From Ureibacillus acetophenoni (GTDB lineage Bacteria > Bacillota > Bacilli > Bacillales_A > Planococcaceae): DNA of 64,000 nucleotides. Below are positions 9,372-17,926 of the stretch, one piece after another (within the stretch, counting starts at the first letter, position 1; every line of letters begins with the position of its first letter). The notes under the pieces are model-generated. The model worked only from the letters and a program-made list of their open reading frames with translations. It did not search any database and was not told where the DNA came from. The translations under genes were made by a program, and so were the position numbers. The stretch covers positions 1 to 64,000 of the forward strand of contig NZ_OBQC01000006.1 of the NCBI RefSeq assembly GCF_900220965.1, read 5' to 3'.

Positions 9372-10150
9372 GTCAATTAAAAGAGACGATTTTGAAAACT
9401 ACTGCTAATGGAGATAAAGCATTCGTTCCATATATCATGGCTGGAGACGGTGGTTTAGATAAGCTTCAACCTACGATTTTAAAGTTACAGGAACTTGGAG
9501 TAACAGCGATTGAAGTGGGTATTCCTTTCACAGATCCAGTTGCGGACGGTCCAACAATTGAACGTGCTGGTGAACGTGCATTAGCGGCAGGTACAACTTT
9601 ACGAAAAGTAGTAGAAACTTTACAAGGCTTTGTAGATCAGGTTACTGTCCCTCTTGTGGCGATGACTTATTTAAATCCAATTTTAGCTTACGGTGTGGAG
9701 GATTTTGCACGTGACGCAAAAGCGGCCGGTATTCGTGGGATGATTATTCCTGATATGCCATTGGAAGAAAGCGAGATTGTACACCCTGCCTTTAAAGCAG
9801 AAGGCATTGCCCTTGTTCAACTTGTTTCTTTAGCAAGTTCATCTGAACGAATTGAACGTTTAACTAAAGCAAGTGAAGGTTTTATTTACGCGGTTACTGT
9901 GAACGGAATTACTGGTGCTCGCCAAAGCTTTGCGGATGAATTAGGCGAACATTTTAAAAAGCTACAATCTTATACGGATACTCCTGTATTAGCTGGATTC
10001 GGGATTTCAACACCTGACCACGTTAGAAACTTCGGTGCGATTTGTGATGGTGTGATTGTCGGTAGTAAAATTGTCGATAGTATAGCAAATGATGACTGGG
10101 TTACGATTGAGGAATTAGTGAAAGCTTCAAAGGTTGCTCCTGTGAAGTAA
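9368..10150 (+). CDS. trpA: Tryptophan synthase alpha chain
   Basis: A 260-aa TIM-barrel subunit that cleaves indole-3-glycerol phosphate. The catalytic Glu is in [18 protein letters not shown] and the catalytic Asp in [21 protein letters not shown] and AGFGIS form the phosphate site. Last gene of the T-box-controlled operon and followed by a strong hairpin terminator. Length is normal. Confidence 0.96.
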   Translation: MSQLKETILKTTANGDKAFVPYIMAGDGGLDKLQPTILKLQELGVTAIEVGIPFTDPVADGPTIERAGERALAAGTTLRKVVETLQGFVDQVTVPLVAMTYLNPILAYGVEDFARDAKAAGIRGMIIPDMPLEESEIVHPAFKAEGIALVQLVSLASSSERIERLTKASEGFIYAVTVNGITGARQSFADELGEHFKKLQSYTDTPVLAGFGISTPDHVRNFGAICDGVIVGSKIVDSIANDDWVTIEELVKASKVAPVK

Positions 10151-10153
10151 GTT

Positions 10154-10187
10154 AAAATTACCGCCCATTAAAATGGGTGGTAATTTT
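10154..10187. terminator. Bidirectional terminator between trpA and the CPBP gene
   Basis: A 15-bp stem pairs 10154-10168 with 10173-10187 (AAAATTACC.. with ..GGTAATTTT, one G-T pair) around a 4-nt loop. A/T flanks on both sides let it serve both converging genes. Confidence 0.85.
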
Positions 10188-10200
10188 CGTTTTAAGAGCT

Positions 10201-10845
10201 CTACAATAAATACGGTATCACCAGAATCGCAAAAACGTTTGCAATAAAGTGAGCAAATGCACTAATCCATACATTATTCGTTTTGTAGAAGATTACTCCA
10301 TATAAAACACTATTGATGAAAATAAATACTAAGTCATATGCAACAACTAAGGTACTTCCCATTGACATATGAGCTATCGAAAAAATGAGCGATGTAATTA
10401 TTATTGCTGGAGCGATGGGAAGTGCTATATTTAATTGTTTTTGATAAAACCCACGCCACGCAATTTCTTCGCCGAAAGCCAAAAACGCTAGTTGGAGTAT
10501 TAGCAATACAATTTTATCTAAGGAAAGCATACCTTCCGTTCTTCCATACAGATGATCTATGTATTCTGGTAAAACAAATTTTGCACCCACGATACAAACA
10601 ATATTCATGAGTATAGGTAACAAAATTAAAATCCATATGTTTGTTTTGTTTAAATTAACGTTATTTATTTTTGTACTTAAACCACTGTTATCTGAATTTT
10701 CCTTATTACTTGTTTCGTGAATAATAAAAAACACGACACCTATGATTACAGATATTCCTGCAATATTCATATCAAAAAGGCTTGCAAATGAAACAATGGT
10801 CATTGCTATGATTGCTAGTAAATTTATTTTCTTAATTTCAGCCAA
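10201..10845 (-). CDS. CPBP family intramembrane glutamic endopeptidase
   Basis: A 214-aa membrane protein with about six hydrophobic helices and the CPBP (CAAX protease / bacteriocin-processing) motifs in order: EEIAWRGFYQ, then the His of SIAHMSMG, then FAHFIANV near the C terminus. These supply the catalytic Glu and His residues of Rce1-type proteases. It stands alone, so a substrate cannot be named; related proteins handle bacteriocin immunity or membrane-protein turnover. The start ATG at 10845 is preceded by a modest ribosome site (AGGAGTGC). Confidence 0.85.
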   Translation of the reverse strand: MAEIKKINLLAIIAMTIVSFASLFDMNIAGISVIIGVVFFIIHETSNKENSDNSGLSTKINNVNLNKTNIWILILLPILMNIVCIVGAKFVLPEYIDHLYGRTEGMLSLDKIVLLILQLAFLAFGEEIAWRGFYQKQLNIALPIAPAIIITSLIFSIAHMSMGSTLVVAYDLVFIFINSVLYGVIFYKTNNVWISAFAHFIANVFAILVIPYLL

Positions 10846-10987
10846 TTTTATTAAGCACTCCTTTCCTTAGTCTTATTTTTGATAATCCCCCTTTTCCATT
10901 TTACGCCTTCATTGTAATTTTATTGTGAATTATTGGTTTTTATTTTGTCATTAAAGTTAATAATTTTTGTTCATTTATAAAAATAAA

Positions 10988-11009
10988 CCTAAATCACTAT
11001 CGATTTAGG
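10988..11009 (-). terminator. Terminator after the threonine dehydrogenase gene
   Basis: CCTAAATC (10988-10995) pairs with GATTTAGG (11002-11009), and the minus-strand sequence continues TTTATTTTTA. Confidence 0.75.
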
Positions 11010-11030
11010 CTCTCAATAATCATCTAACTT

Positions 11031-11969
11031 TCACCTTAACTTAGTTTTTAATTTCCCTAACATATCCACTGTCATTTTTTCCAAATCATATTCTACTTTA
11101 AATCCCCATTCTTCAATTGCCGCTGATGAATCAATAGAATTCGGCCAGCTATCTGCAATTTTTTGGCGAACAGGATCCACCTCATAAGTCATTTCAAAAG
11201 TAGGAATATGTTTCTTAATTTCAGCTGCAATTTGTGAAGGTTCAAAACTCATTGCAGATATGTTAAATGCGTTACGATGCTTTAAATTTGATGGGTCTGC
11301 TTCCATTAAATCTACCACTGCCTGCAGGGCATCCGGCATATACATCATATCCATATACGTCCCCTCTGCAATATAGGACGTATACTGTCCCTCTTCGATG
11401 GCTTTATAGTAAATTTCCACTGCATAGTCGGTGGTTCCTCCACCTGGTGGAGTCACATATGAAATTAATCCCGGGAATCGGACACTACGTGTGTCAACAC
11501 CGAATCGCATAAAATAATAATCACATAATAACTCCCCTGCTACTTTATTTACCCCATACATAGTAGTCGGTCGTTGCAATGTATCTTGCGGCGTATTGTC
11601 TTTTGGTGTGGAAGGACCAAATGCACCAATGGAACTCGGACTGAAAAATTGTAAATTTAACTCCCGAGAGACTTCAAGGGCATTCATTAACCCACCCATG
11701 TTTAAGTTCCATGCAAGTAATGGGTTTTTTTCAGCAGTAGCGGACAATAATGCAGCTAAATGAATGAACGTATCCGCATTAAATTGTTTTGCAAGCTCAT
11801 ACATTCTTTTTGACTCCATAACGTCTAGCACTTCAAAATGACCATCAATTTCTTCAGGCTTACGGATATCTGTTGATAATACATTCTCTCTGCCATAAAG
11901 ATTGCGCAATTTTTCAACTAATTCAGAACCAATTTGTCCAAGCGCCCCCGTAACGAGTATTCTCTTCAC
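11031..11969 (-). CDS. tdh: L-threonine 3-dehydrogenase, short-chain (epimerase-like) type
   Basis: A 312-aa extended SDR enzyme. The N-terminal NAD-binding motif is [14 protein letters not shown] and the catalytic pair is in MYGVNK. Sequence features ([28 protein letters not shown]) match the UDP-galactose-epimerase-like L-threonine dehydrogenases rather than the zinc MDR type. It oxidises threonine to 2-amino-3-oxobutyrate, which Kbl then cleaves to glycine and acetyl-CoA. The kbl gene is also in this window but about 9 kb away, not adjacent as in many relatives. Confidence 0.85.
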   Translation of the reverse strand: MKRILVTGALGQIGSELVEKLRNLYGRENVLSTDIRKPEEIDGHFEVLDVMESKRMYELAKQFNADTFIHLAALLSATAEKNPLLAWNLNMGGLMNALEVSRELNLQFFSPSSIGAFGPSTPKDNTPQDTLQRPTTMYGVNKVAGELLCDYYFMRFGVDTRSVRFPGLISYVTPPGGGTTDYAVEIYYKAIEEGQYTSYIAEGTYMDMMYMPDALQAVVDLMEADPSNLKHRNAFNISAMSFEPSQIAAEIKKHIPTFEMTYEVDPVRQKIADSWPNSIDSSAAIEEWGFKVEYDLEKMTVDMLGKLKTKLR

Positions 11970-12111
11970 ACCGTCGCCTCCTAGATTGAGAATGAAAAAA
12001 ACCTTCGACCGGTAAATTTCACGTTCATAAAAAACTCAATCTATCTTATGCGACTTGCTCGTAGATGTACTACAACCTGCGGGCATAGGGAATATTTTTA
12101 TTCATTTAATC

Positions 12112-12438
12112 CTATTCAGCAATTGTGAGGGATACACCGAAAATAGAATGAAAAGGAATAGCACGCCCATCTTCAAGATAAAGCGTTGCATTTGTTTGAT
12201 TTAATTTCGTAATGATCCCTGTTGCTTTATATATTTGTTTTTCTTCCCAAACTTTTAGCTCTACTTCCCTTTTTTGATTGTAGGCGAGTTGTAATTGTTC
12301 ACTTAACTCCTGAAGTGCCCACTCATCCAACTCTGGCTTTTTCACGTATTTGTCTTGCTCTTGCCATTCGCGTAGTAGCTTCACATGTTCAGGTAGCATC
12401 ATAGCCGTCCATTTAATATTTCCTCGGTCTCGAATCAT
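12112..12438 (-). CDS. YolD-like protein
   Basis: A 108-aa member of the YolD-like family, with the typical start MIRDRGNIKWTAMMLPEHVKLLREW. It lies 36 nt downstream of the UvrX-like polymerase gene on the same strand. YolD-like proteins accompany Y-family polymerases in Bacillus chromosomes and prophages. Their role in SOS lesion bypass is suspected rather than proven. It should be transcribed from the LexA-controlled promoter upstream of the polymerase gene. Confidence 0.88.
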   Translation of the reverse strand: MIRDRGNIKWTAMMLPEHVKLLREWQEQDKYVKKPELDEWALQELSEQLQLAYNQKREVELKVWEEKQIYKATGIITKLNQTNATLYLEDGRAIPFHSIFGVSLTIAE

Positions 12439-12474
12439 TTGATCGCCCCCTTTTTGTGCAACAGTTTTAAACCA

Positions 12475-13788
12475 TTATTTCTTATGTCCACCTAACAACT
12501 GAGCACGTTTCATCGCTGTTCCAGCTTCAGTATAAGATACCGCACGTAATACAGATGTCGTCCCGTATTTTGAACGCAATCTGTCCATTGTGGCACCGAG
12601 CTTTCGCTTTCTCCATTTGGATTGGTCAAATAAGCTAAGTTGCATAGAGCGTTCTGATTCTAATTTCGTAAGACTAATATCGATATGCCTTACTGGTCGC
12701 TCCGCGTAAAACTCGTCTAATAATTGCTGACAGACTTTAAAAATTTTCATCGTGTCATTGGTTGGTTCATCAATGGTCCGCGCACGATGGAAACCACCAC
12801 CAAATGCATCTTTGCTATAAGTTACACCAAGGGTTATTGTTCTTCCCACTTGATAGGCTTCTCTTGCCCGTCTTGCCACCTCTTCACACATTTCCAACAT
12901 CACTGTTAGAATCTCATCTCGATTTCGATAATCGCGCATGAGCATTTGTCCTTTTCCAAAACTAATTTGTCCTTGAACAAGAGGTGCGCCAAGGGGAGAC
13001 AAATCAATTCCCCACGCATGATGGTAAAGCTGATTGCCCATAACGCCAAATCGTTTCTCAAGCATTTGCAAGTTGGCGTTAGCTAAATCACCTACTTTAA
13101 AAATCCCCATATTATTCAACGTGCGTTCTGTCCTTCGACCAATTCCCCACATTTCGGATAACGGAGCAATGGGCCACAATTTTTTGGGCACATCCTCGTA
13201 CGTCCATTTTGCAAAACCTGTTTTCTTTGCATCTAAATCAAGGGCTAATTTTGCCATCAACATGTTTGGCCCCATTCCAACAGCACTTGGAATTTGAAAC
13301 TGATTATAAATACAATCTTGAATGTATCGGGCTGTTTCTTCTGGCGGTCCCCACAGTTTTTCAGTACCTGTTAAATCAACAAAACTTTCATCTACGCTAT
13401 ATACATGAATCGCTTCTTTCGGCACAAACTGATTAATTAAATTTGTAATTTCCATAGAAGTACGAACGAAAAGTTCCATTTTCGGCTCAAACAATTTAAT
13501 ATCGGGATGCTTTGGAATTTCATATAGCCGTGAACCCGTTTTAATGCCAAAACGCTTTTTCATCGGTGGAGATGCTGCAAGGACAACACTTCCCTTTTGC
13601 TGAAAGTTCCCCACTACCGCAATCGGGACTTCCATCGGATCCAAATTCTCAAGTGCCGCCATACAACTTGCATAGAAGCATCGCATATCAATACACATAA
13701 TTGAACGGTTCGGCAAATTTTCATATAGCGAAAACATTTCTGTTTGATTTAAATTTACATCATATTCTCTTAAGCTACTCGCAAGCAT
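12475..13788 (-). CDS. uvrX: Y-family DNA polymerase, UvrX/YqjW type
   Basis: A 437-aa translesion polymerase. The palm motif is SIMCIDMRCFYAS (first catalytic Asp) and the second acidic motif is YSVDESFVD; the helix-hairpin-helix WGIGRRTERTLNNMGI and the little-finger domain follow. The start at 13788 sits 5-6 nt after GGAGGTG. A DinR/LexA box lies about 43 nt upstream and yolD is downstream, giving a two-gene SOS cassette. Length and motifs are intact. Prophages carry similar cassettes, but I saw no other phage genes close by. Confidence 0.92.
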   Translation of the reverse strand: MLASSLREYDVNLNQTEMFSLYENLPNRSIMCIDMRCFYASCMAALENLDPMEVPIAVVGNFQQKGSVVLAASPPMKKRFGIKTGSRLYEIPKHPDIKLFEPKMELFVRTSMEITNLINQFVPKEAIHVYSVDESFVDLTGTEKLWGPPEETARYIQDCIYNQFQIPSAVGMGPNMLMAKLALDLDAKKTGFAKWTYEDVPKKLWPIAPLSEMWGIGRRTERTLNNMGIFKVGDLANANLQMLEKRFGVMGNQLYHHAWGIDLSPLGAPLVQGQISFGKGQMLMRDYRNRDEILTVMLEMCEEVARRAREAYQVGRTITLGVTYSKDAFGGGFHRARTIDEPTNDTMKIFKVCQQLLDEFYAERPVRHIDISLTKLESERSMQLSLFDQSKWRKRKLGATMDRLRSKYGTTSVLRAVSYTEAGTAMKRAQLLGGHKK

Positions 13789-13830
13789 CCAAACACCTCC
13801 AAACTGACATTATTCACGACTTAGTATATG

Positions 13831-13844
13831 CGAACGTTTGTTCT
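13831..13844 (-). promoter_or_regulatory. LexA/DinR (SOS) box
   Basis: CGAACGTTTGTTCT matches the Bacillus SOS consensus CGAACnnnnGTTCG at 9 of 10 fixed positions. It is 43 nt upstream of the uvrX start, in the expected promoter region. Confidence 0.88.
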
Positions 13845-14025
13845 TTAATTCATTTTAAAATGAGACGGTTGAGACCGCAAGTGGGAGTTTTTGGGGATTT
13901 CGGTTATATGTTGACATCAATCTACGTCTTCACTACAATAAGAACATAAGTTCCCCATTGTTTTATTATTCCTTTGAGATACACAAAATTATTAATTATA
14001 ATTTTTAGACAGGAGTGGTGGAAAC

Positions 14026-14295
14026 ATGGAACAGCATGAGTTAAACGCAATATTAGATGCACTGAAGGTAATTTCTGAAAAAATCGATGAACGCTTTGAA
14101 AAGATTGATGAGCGCTTTGAAAAGATCGATGTTCGATTGGATTTGTTAGAACAGCGAATGGACGAGCGTTTTGAACGACTTGAGAAGAAGTTTGATGGCT
14201 TTCGAGTGGAGTTTAGGGAGATGCAAGAAACAGTTGACTACCTTGCAAGTAAGAACATTCAGCATGAAAAAGAAATTGCGCTCAATAGTAATTAA
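14026..14295 (+). CDS. Short coiled-coil protein
   Basis: An 89-aa, highly charged protein with three near-identical ERFEKID heptads at residues 21-43, followed by more LxxRMDERFERLEKKF heptads. It is predicted to be almost entirely a coiled coil, with no signal peptide or membrane helix. A good ribosome site (GGAGTGGTGG) precedes the ATG and a terminator follows the stop, so it looks like a real single-gene unit. Similar short DERFxxID coiled-coil proteins are common in Bacillales, with no known function. Confidence 0.75.
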   Translation: MEQHELNAILDALKVISEKIDERFEKIDERFEKIDVRLDLLEQRMDERFERLEKKFDGFRVEFREMQETVDYLASKNIQHEKEIALNSN

Positions 14296-14313
14296 AGAAG
14301 ACTAAATAGATTA

Positions 14314-14341
14314 CGGCCGACATAAAGTCAGCCGATTTTTT
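14314..14341 (+). terminator. Terminator after the coiled-coil gene
   Basis: CGGCCGAC (14314-14321) pairs with GTCAGCCG (14327-14334) with one mismatch, followed by ATTTTTTTG. Confidence 0.85.
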
Positions 14342-14409
14342 TGTTATGAACTTTTATACTAACCCTTCGCAAACTTGCCAATTTCCAGCAATAGTTCTAG
14401 TGCTAGAAA

Positions 14410-14435
14410 AAGGACCTCCATTTTAGAAGGTCCTT
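14410..14435 (-). terminator. pncA terminator
   Basis: AAGGACCT (14410-14417) pairs with AGGTCCTT (14428-14435). On the minus strand a short T-run follows. Confidence 0.75.
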
Positions 14436-14443
14436 CATTTTCA

Positions 14444-14986
14444 CTATTCAACAATCTCCGTAAAGAAACATCTCTTCATTTGATTAATGAATGTTTCCCC
14501 TAAATCGGTAAAGGTTGCTGATCCACGTTTATGGATGACTGTTTTAAACCCTTCTGAATCCGCACCTGCAATCGTTAAATAATTACAAATGTCTGTACAC
14601 ACGCCTGCAACATGGACTTTTTCCACACCTTTTTCACGGAGCTTTTCAGCTAAACCTGTTTTAAAGAAGGCATTGTAATCCTCTTTTGGCTGCATAATTA
14701 CGTTTGGATTTGATTCATTTTCTTCATACCACTTCATTAAATCCCCGTATAGCTCCTGTCCCTTTGTTCCAACAACATTATGTGCTGGCCATAATTCAAA
14801 ATGTGAGTCATTTTCTTGGTGAGCATCCATTGCCACAACAACGACTTGATCGCGGTTAATAAAATCCTTCGCTAAATCAACAATATACGGGACAATTTCC
14901 TGCGCTGGTTTTCCAGCAGTTAAAGTACCCTCATCTGCAACAAAGTCATTACTCATATCAACGATAATTAATGCTTCTTTCGCCAT
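14444..14986 (-). CDS. pncA: Nicotinamidase (PncA/YueJ-like cysteine hydrolase)
   Basis: A 180-aa isochorismatase-superfamily hydrolase that deamidates nicotinamide to nicotinate for NAD salvage. The catalytic Asp is in IIVDMSNDF near the N terminus, the Lys lies in MQPKEDYNAF, and the nucleophilic Cys is in AGVCTDICN. Overall it resembles B. subtilis PncA (YueJ) from N to C terminus. It is a single gene with its own terminator. Specificity within this superfamily is not fully determined by these motifs, hence the residual doubt. Confidence 0.85.
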   Translation of the reverse strand: MAKEALIIVDMSNDFVADEGTLTAGKPAQEIVPYIVDLAKDFINRDQVVVVAMDAHQENDSHFELWPAHNVVGTKGQELYGDLMKWYEENESNPNVIMQPKEDYNAFFKTGLAEKLREKGVEKVHVAGVCTDICNYLTIAGADSEGFKTVIHKRGSATFTDLGETFINQMKRCFFTEIVE

Positions 14987-15035
14987 TAAAATCTCCCCCT
15001 TATTATCACATAACTACATTGTAGAATAAAAAAAA

Positions 15036-15062
15036 GAGCAAGGGTAAATAAAACCCTCACTC
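15036..15062 (-). terminator. rsmF terminator
   Basis: GAGCAAGGGT (15036-15045) pairs with ACCCTCACTC (15053-15062) with two mismatches. The minus strand then has a nine-T run. Confidence 0.8.
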
Positions 15063-15215
15063 AAAAAAGTTTTTAACATTTATATTCGCATCACCCTGAA
15101 CATGTAAAGAAAACCCCCCGAAGCATTAGCCCCAAGAGGTATTTTTATAGTATGTGAACTTATTAATTTGTTGCAGGATACTATAATTATTTTTTCATTG
15201 AATTTTTTCCATTTA

Positions 15216-16598
15216 CTAAAAGTTCCCCATCCACCTTAATCCTTTTGGATAATGATTCTTCAAACAATTGCCAGCGAGTTTTCCCCAGCCGATAGAAAAA
15301 CCATCCACTTCAACTAAATACCAGCCTTTATCACCCGTTGCTTGCAATGTTTCACCTTTCAAATAAGAAATAATCTCTTTAGAATCCAAAGGAAGATTCC
15401 ATTTATTTTTCACTTCATTCCCTTTTAAAGATAATGCCAGGGCATGGGAAGGTTCGAAACGATTCTTTTTAAAGGTACCTAAATGCCATCCAGGACGTAC
15501 CACTTTTAGCTTATGTAATGATAAAGAATCATCAGGTAAAAGATATAATTGGTCGTTAAATGTAACGTACTTGCCATTTGGAACAAAATTTAAAGATTCC
15601 TTTGCGAATTCCTTGTAATGCTTTAACATGTTAGAATCGACTTTCGGTTGCGCTAATTTCAAATGCGGATCAACGTCGACATCTTTCTTTTTAAGTACAG
15701 CAATATAGTGACCTTCACCTTTCATTAGATGCGGCCATAATCTGATTGTCTTTTCAATCTTATCTGCCGGATTTGTTACCCATTCTTTTCGGCCTTCACT
15801 GAACCCTTTGTAAGTTGGCACTTCTTCGATCTCAAAATTCGGATGTTCTTCTAAGAAACGGCTAATTGTACCTTCATTTTCTTCTGGTGAAAAGGTACAT
15901 GTTGAGTAAACGAGGCGCCCTTCAGGTTTAAGCATAGCTGCAGCATGTTTTAATATTTCCAGTTGGCGAACGTGACAATGCTCAACACTTTCTAAACTCC
16001 AATGTTCCCGAGCTTCCTCATCTTTACGAAACATTCCTTCACCCGAACAAGGTGCATCGACTAAAATACGGTCAAAGAAGCTTGGAAATCGTTCCGCAAG
16101 GCGTTCCGGTGTTTCATTTGTTACGACTGCATTTTTAATGCCCATACGTTCTACATTTTGAGAAAGGATTTTTGCTCGCGCAGGGTGAATTTCATTGGAC
16201 AACAAAAACCCTTGCTGGTTCATTTTCGAAGCAAGGTGCGTCGTCTTTCCACCAGGTGCTGCACATAAATCCAATACTTTCTCTCCTGGCTTTGGGTCTA
16301 CTAACTCCCCAACTGCCATAGCGCTCGGTTCTTGAATGTAGTAAAGACCGGCATCATGGAATGGATGCTTTCCAGGTCGATCATTTTCTGAATAAAAATA
16401 TCCTTCTGTTACCCAAGGAATTTTTTCAATTGTAAAAGGACTCTTCTGTAAAAAATCATCAAAAGGTACTTTTAAAGAATTAACACGTAATGCTAAACTC
16501 TTTTCATCTTGATAACTTTTAACAAAATCATCATATTCATCTTGCAATAGATTCTTCATTTTCGTTAAAAAATTTTCCGGGAGATTCATCTTTTCCAC
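15216..16598 (-). CDS. RsmF/RsmB-type rRNA (cytosine-5) methyltransferase
   Basis: A 460-aa SAM-dependent m5C methyltransferase of the NOL1/NOP2/Sun family. The SAM-binding loop is VLDLCAAPGGKTTHLASKM. The two catalytic cysteines are in DAPCSGEGMFRKDEE and YSTCTFSPEENE. A C-terminal RsmF-type RNA-binding region follows from about residue 300, ending GNCLKNHYPKGLRWMGNF. The long C-terminal domain favours the RsmF branch over RsmB; the exact modified rRNA position cannot be read from sequence. The ATG at 16598 follows GAGAGGTGG. Confidence 0.88.
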   Translation of the reverse strand: MEKMNLPENFLTKMKNLLQDEYDDFVKSYQDEKSLALRVNSLKVPFDDFLQKSPFTIEKIPWVTEGYFYSENDRPGKHPFHDAGLYYIQEPSAMAVGELVDPKPGEKVLDLCAAPGGKTTHLASKMNQQGFLLSNEIHPARAKILSQNVERMGIKNAVVTNETPERLAERFPSFFDRILVDAPCSGEGMFRKDEEAREHWSLESVEHCHVRQLEILKHAAAMLKPEGRLVYSTCTFSPEENEGTISRFLEEHPNFEIEEVPTYKGFSEGRKEWVTNPADKIEKTIRLWPHLMKGEGHYIAVLKKKDVDVDPHLKLAQPKVDSNMLKHYKEFAKESLNFVPNGKYVTFNDQLYLLPDDSLSLHKLKVVRPGWHLGTFKKNRFEPSHALALSLKGNEVKNKWNLPLDSKEIISYLKGETLQATGDKGWYLVEVDGFSIGWGKLAGNCLKNHYPKGLRWMGNF

Positions 16599-16671
16599 CT
16601 CTCACAAAAAAGTACATTAGGAAATATATCACCTAAAAAATAGAGTTGTAAATATTTCTTGTGAAATTTTT

Positions 16672-16714
16672 TTGAACGAAAAAAACTTTCTTTTTCGGAA
16701 CATCTAAAGAAAGT
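16672..16714 (-). terminator. mtnU terminator
   Basis: ACTTTCTTT (16685-16693) pairs with AAAGAAAGT (16706-16714). On the minus strand the stem is followed by TTTTTTTCG. Confidence 0.7.
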
Positions 16715-16814
16715 CTAGTCAATTAAGTTTTTATTATTTTTCTTTTATTTAGGTTACTACATCGGTATAGGATAGTTTTTTATAAAGCTAATTTTTCTAG
16801 ATACGAGGATTTCA

Positions 16815-16871
16815 GATACGACTTATTCAGAATTATGCGCAACCCACACATAATTGCAGATATGTCGTATC
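16815..16871. other. Nested inverted repeat, possible structured RNA
   Basis: An outer 8-bp arm pair (GATACGAC, 16815-16822, with GTCGTATC, 16864-16871) encloses an inner 7-bp pair (AATTATG, 16831-16837, with CATAATT, 16849-16855). The two stems are separated by symmetrical 8-nt internal-loop sides. It lies between mtnU and the mtnU terminator, in otherwise empty sequence, and has no T-run of its own. Confidence 0.55.
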
Positions 16872-16926
16872 CCCCTTCCTCCAATTTGATGAAAAATGCA
16901 ATTTTTTATTTCATAGTGAAAAATTT

Positions 16927-17718
16927 CTATTCTTCTACAACACCAGCATACAAACTCGGTCTACGATCATCGTAAACTGGGATTCTTGTACGTACTTCAT
17001 CTACCTTTGAGAAATCAACATCAATAATGGCAAGTTCCTCGTCTTCAGCACCTGTCCATAATACTTCGCCCCAAGGTTCGATAATCATCGATTGGCCGTT
17101 GAAATTTTCAACCTTCTTTGAAATTCGGTTGACTGCCACGATAAAGCATTGATTTTCAATGGCACGGGCTTGCAATAATGTTTTCCAATGATCAATACGA
17201 GGTGTTGGCCATTGCGCAGAAACGAATAACACTTTCGCACCATCAAGTGCATGAGCTCGTAACCATTCAGGGAAACGGATATCATAACAAATAACTGCTC
17301 CCGCTTCCACATCCTCAAATTTGAAGCGATTCATTTGATCTCCAGCATGTAAAAACTTTTCTTCATCCATTAATCTAAATAAATGAACTTTATTGTATTC
17401 ACTTAACAGTTCTCCTTCTTTGTTCACAATATACATCGTGTTATAGAATTTCCCATCATGTTCAGTAGCAACTGATCCACCAACGATATGTATTCCTAGT
17501 TCACTTGCTAGTTTCTGAAGAAATTCTTTTGTGCGCTCTCCTTCTTTATCAGCAATTTCAGGTAATTTTTCTAAAGCAAATCCCGTGTTCCACAATTCAG
17601 GAAGCACAACAATTTCAGCACCTTTACTCGCAGCCTCGCGGATGAAATGTTCTGCACGTTCATAGTTTTCTTCTACTTTTCCAAATCTTACATTTAGCTG
17701 AATGCACCCAATTTTCAT
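16927..17718 (-). CDS. mtnU: Carbon-nitrogen hydrolase, MtnU/YkrU-like (omega-amidase type)
   Basis: A 263-aa nitrilase-superfamily protein. The catalytic Glu-Lys-Cys triad is in VLPELWNTGF, EYNKVHLF and GAVICYDIRFPEWLR. Such proteins cleave the amide of 2-oxoacid amides, such as 2-oxoglutaramate left over after glutamine-dependent transamination. The gene is divergent from mtnE, whose product makes the 2-oxo acid in methionine salvage, which supports this role. No SAM riboswitch was seen in the 200-nt shared promoter region. Confidence 0.85.
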   Translation of the reverse strand: MKIGCIQLNVRFGKVEENYERAEHFIREAASKGAEIVVLPELWNTGFALEKLPEIADKEGERTKEFLQKLASELGIHIVGGSVATEHDGKFYNTMYIVNKEGELLSEYNKVHLFRLMDEEKFLHAGDQMNRFKFEDVEAGAVICYDIRFPEWLRAHALDGAKVLFVSAQWPTPRIDHWKTLLQARAIENQCFIVAVNRISKKVENFNGQSMIIEPWGEVLWTGAEDEELAIIDVDFSKVDEVRTRIPVYDDRRPSLYAGVVEE

Positions 17719-17926
17719 AACAACATCCCCCTATAAACTTTCTATTAAAAAATTTATTCATTTGCTATACTAATTGTAATTATATTCTGAATTCTATGCA
17801 AAAGGGAAATCTGATAAGTCCATTTGAGACGTATTCTGTATGTTCCGTTTTTAAACACATGGACATTCTAAAGTTAAAGCAGACTATTCATATAAGATTT
17901 ATTCACAAAAAGAAAGAGGAATGTAT

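Noticed and set aside
12112-13844. uvrX-yolD as part of a prophage
   Set aside because: No capsid, integrase, terminase or lysis genes are adjacent; such cassettes also occur in chromosomes.
13701-13949. 82-codon plus-strand frame opposite the uvrX start
   Set aside because: It overlaps the uvrX coding region and the LexA box and has no ribosome site.
17719-17920. SAM riboswitch in the mtnU/mtnE divergent region
   Set aside because: The S-box conserved blocks are absent and there is no leader terminator.
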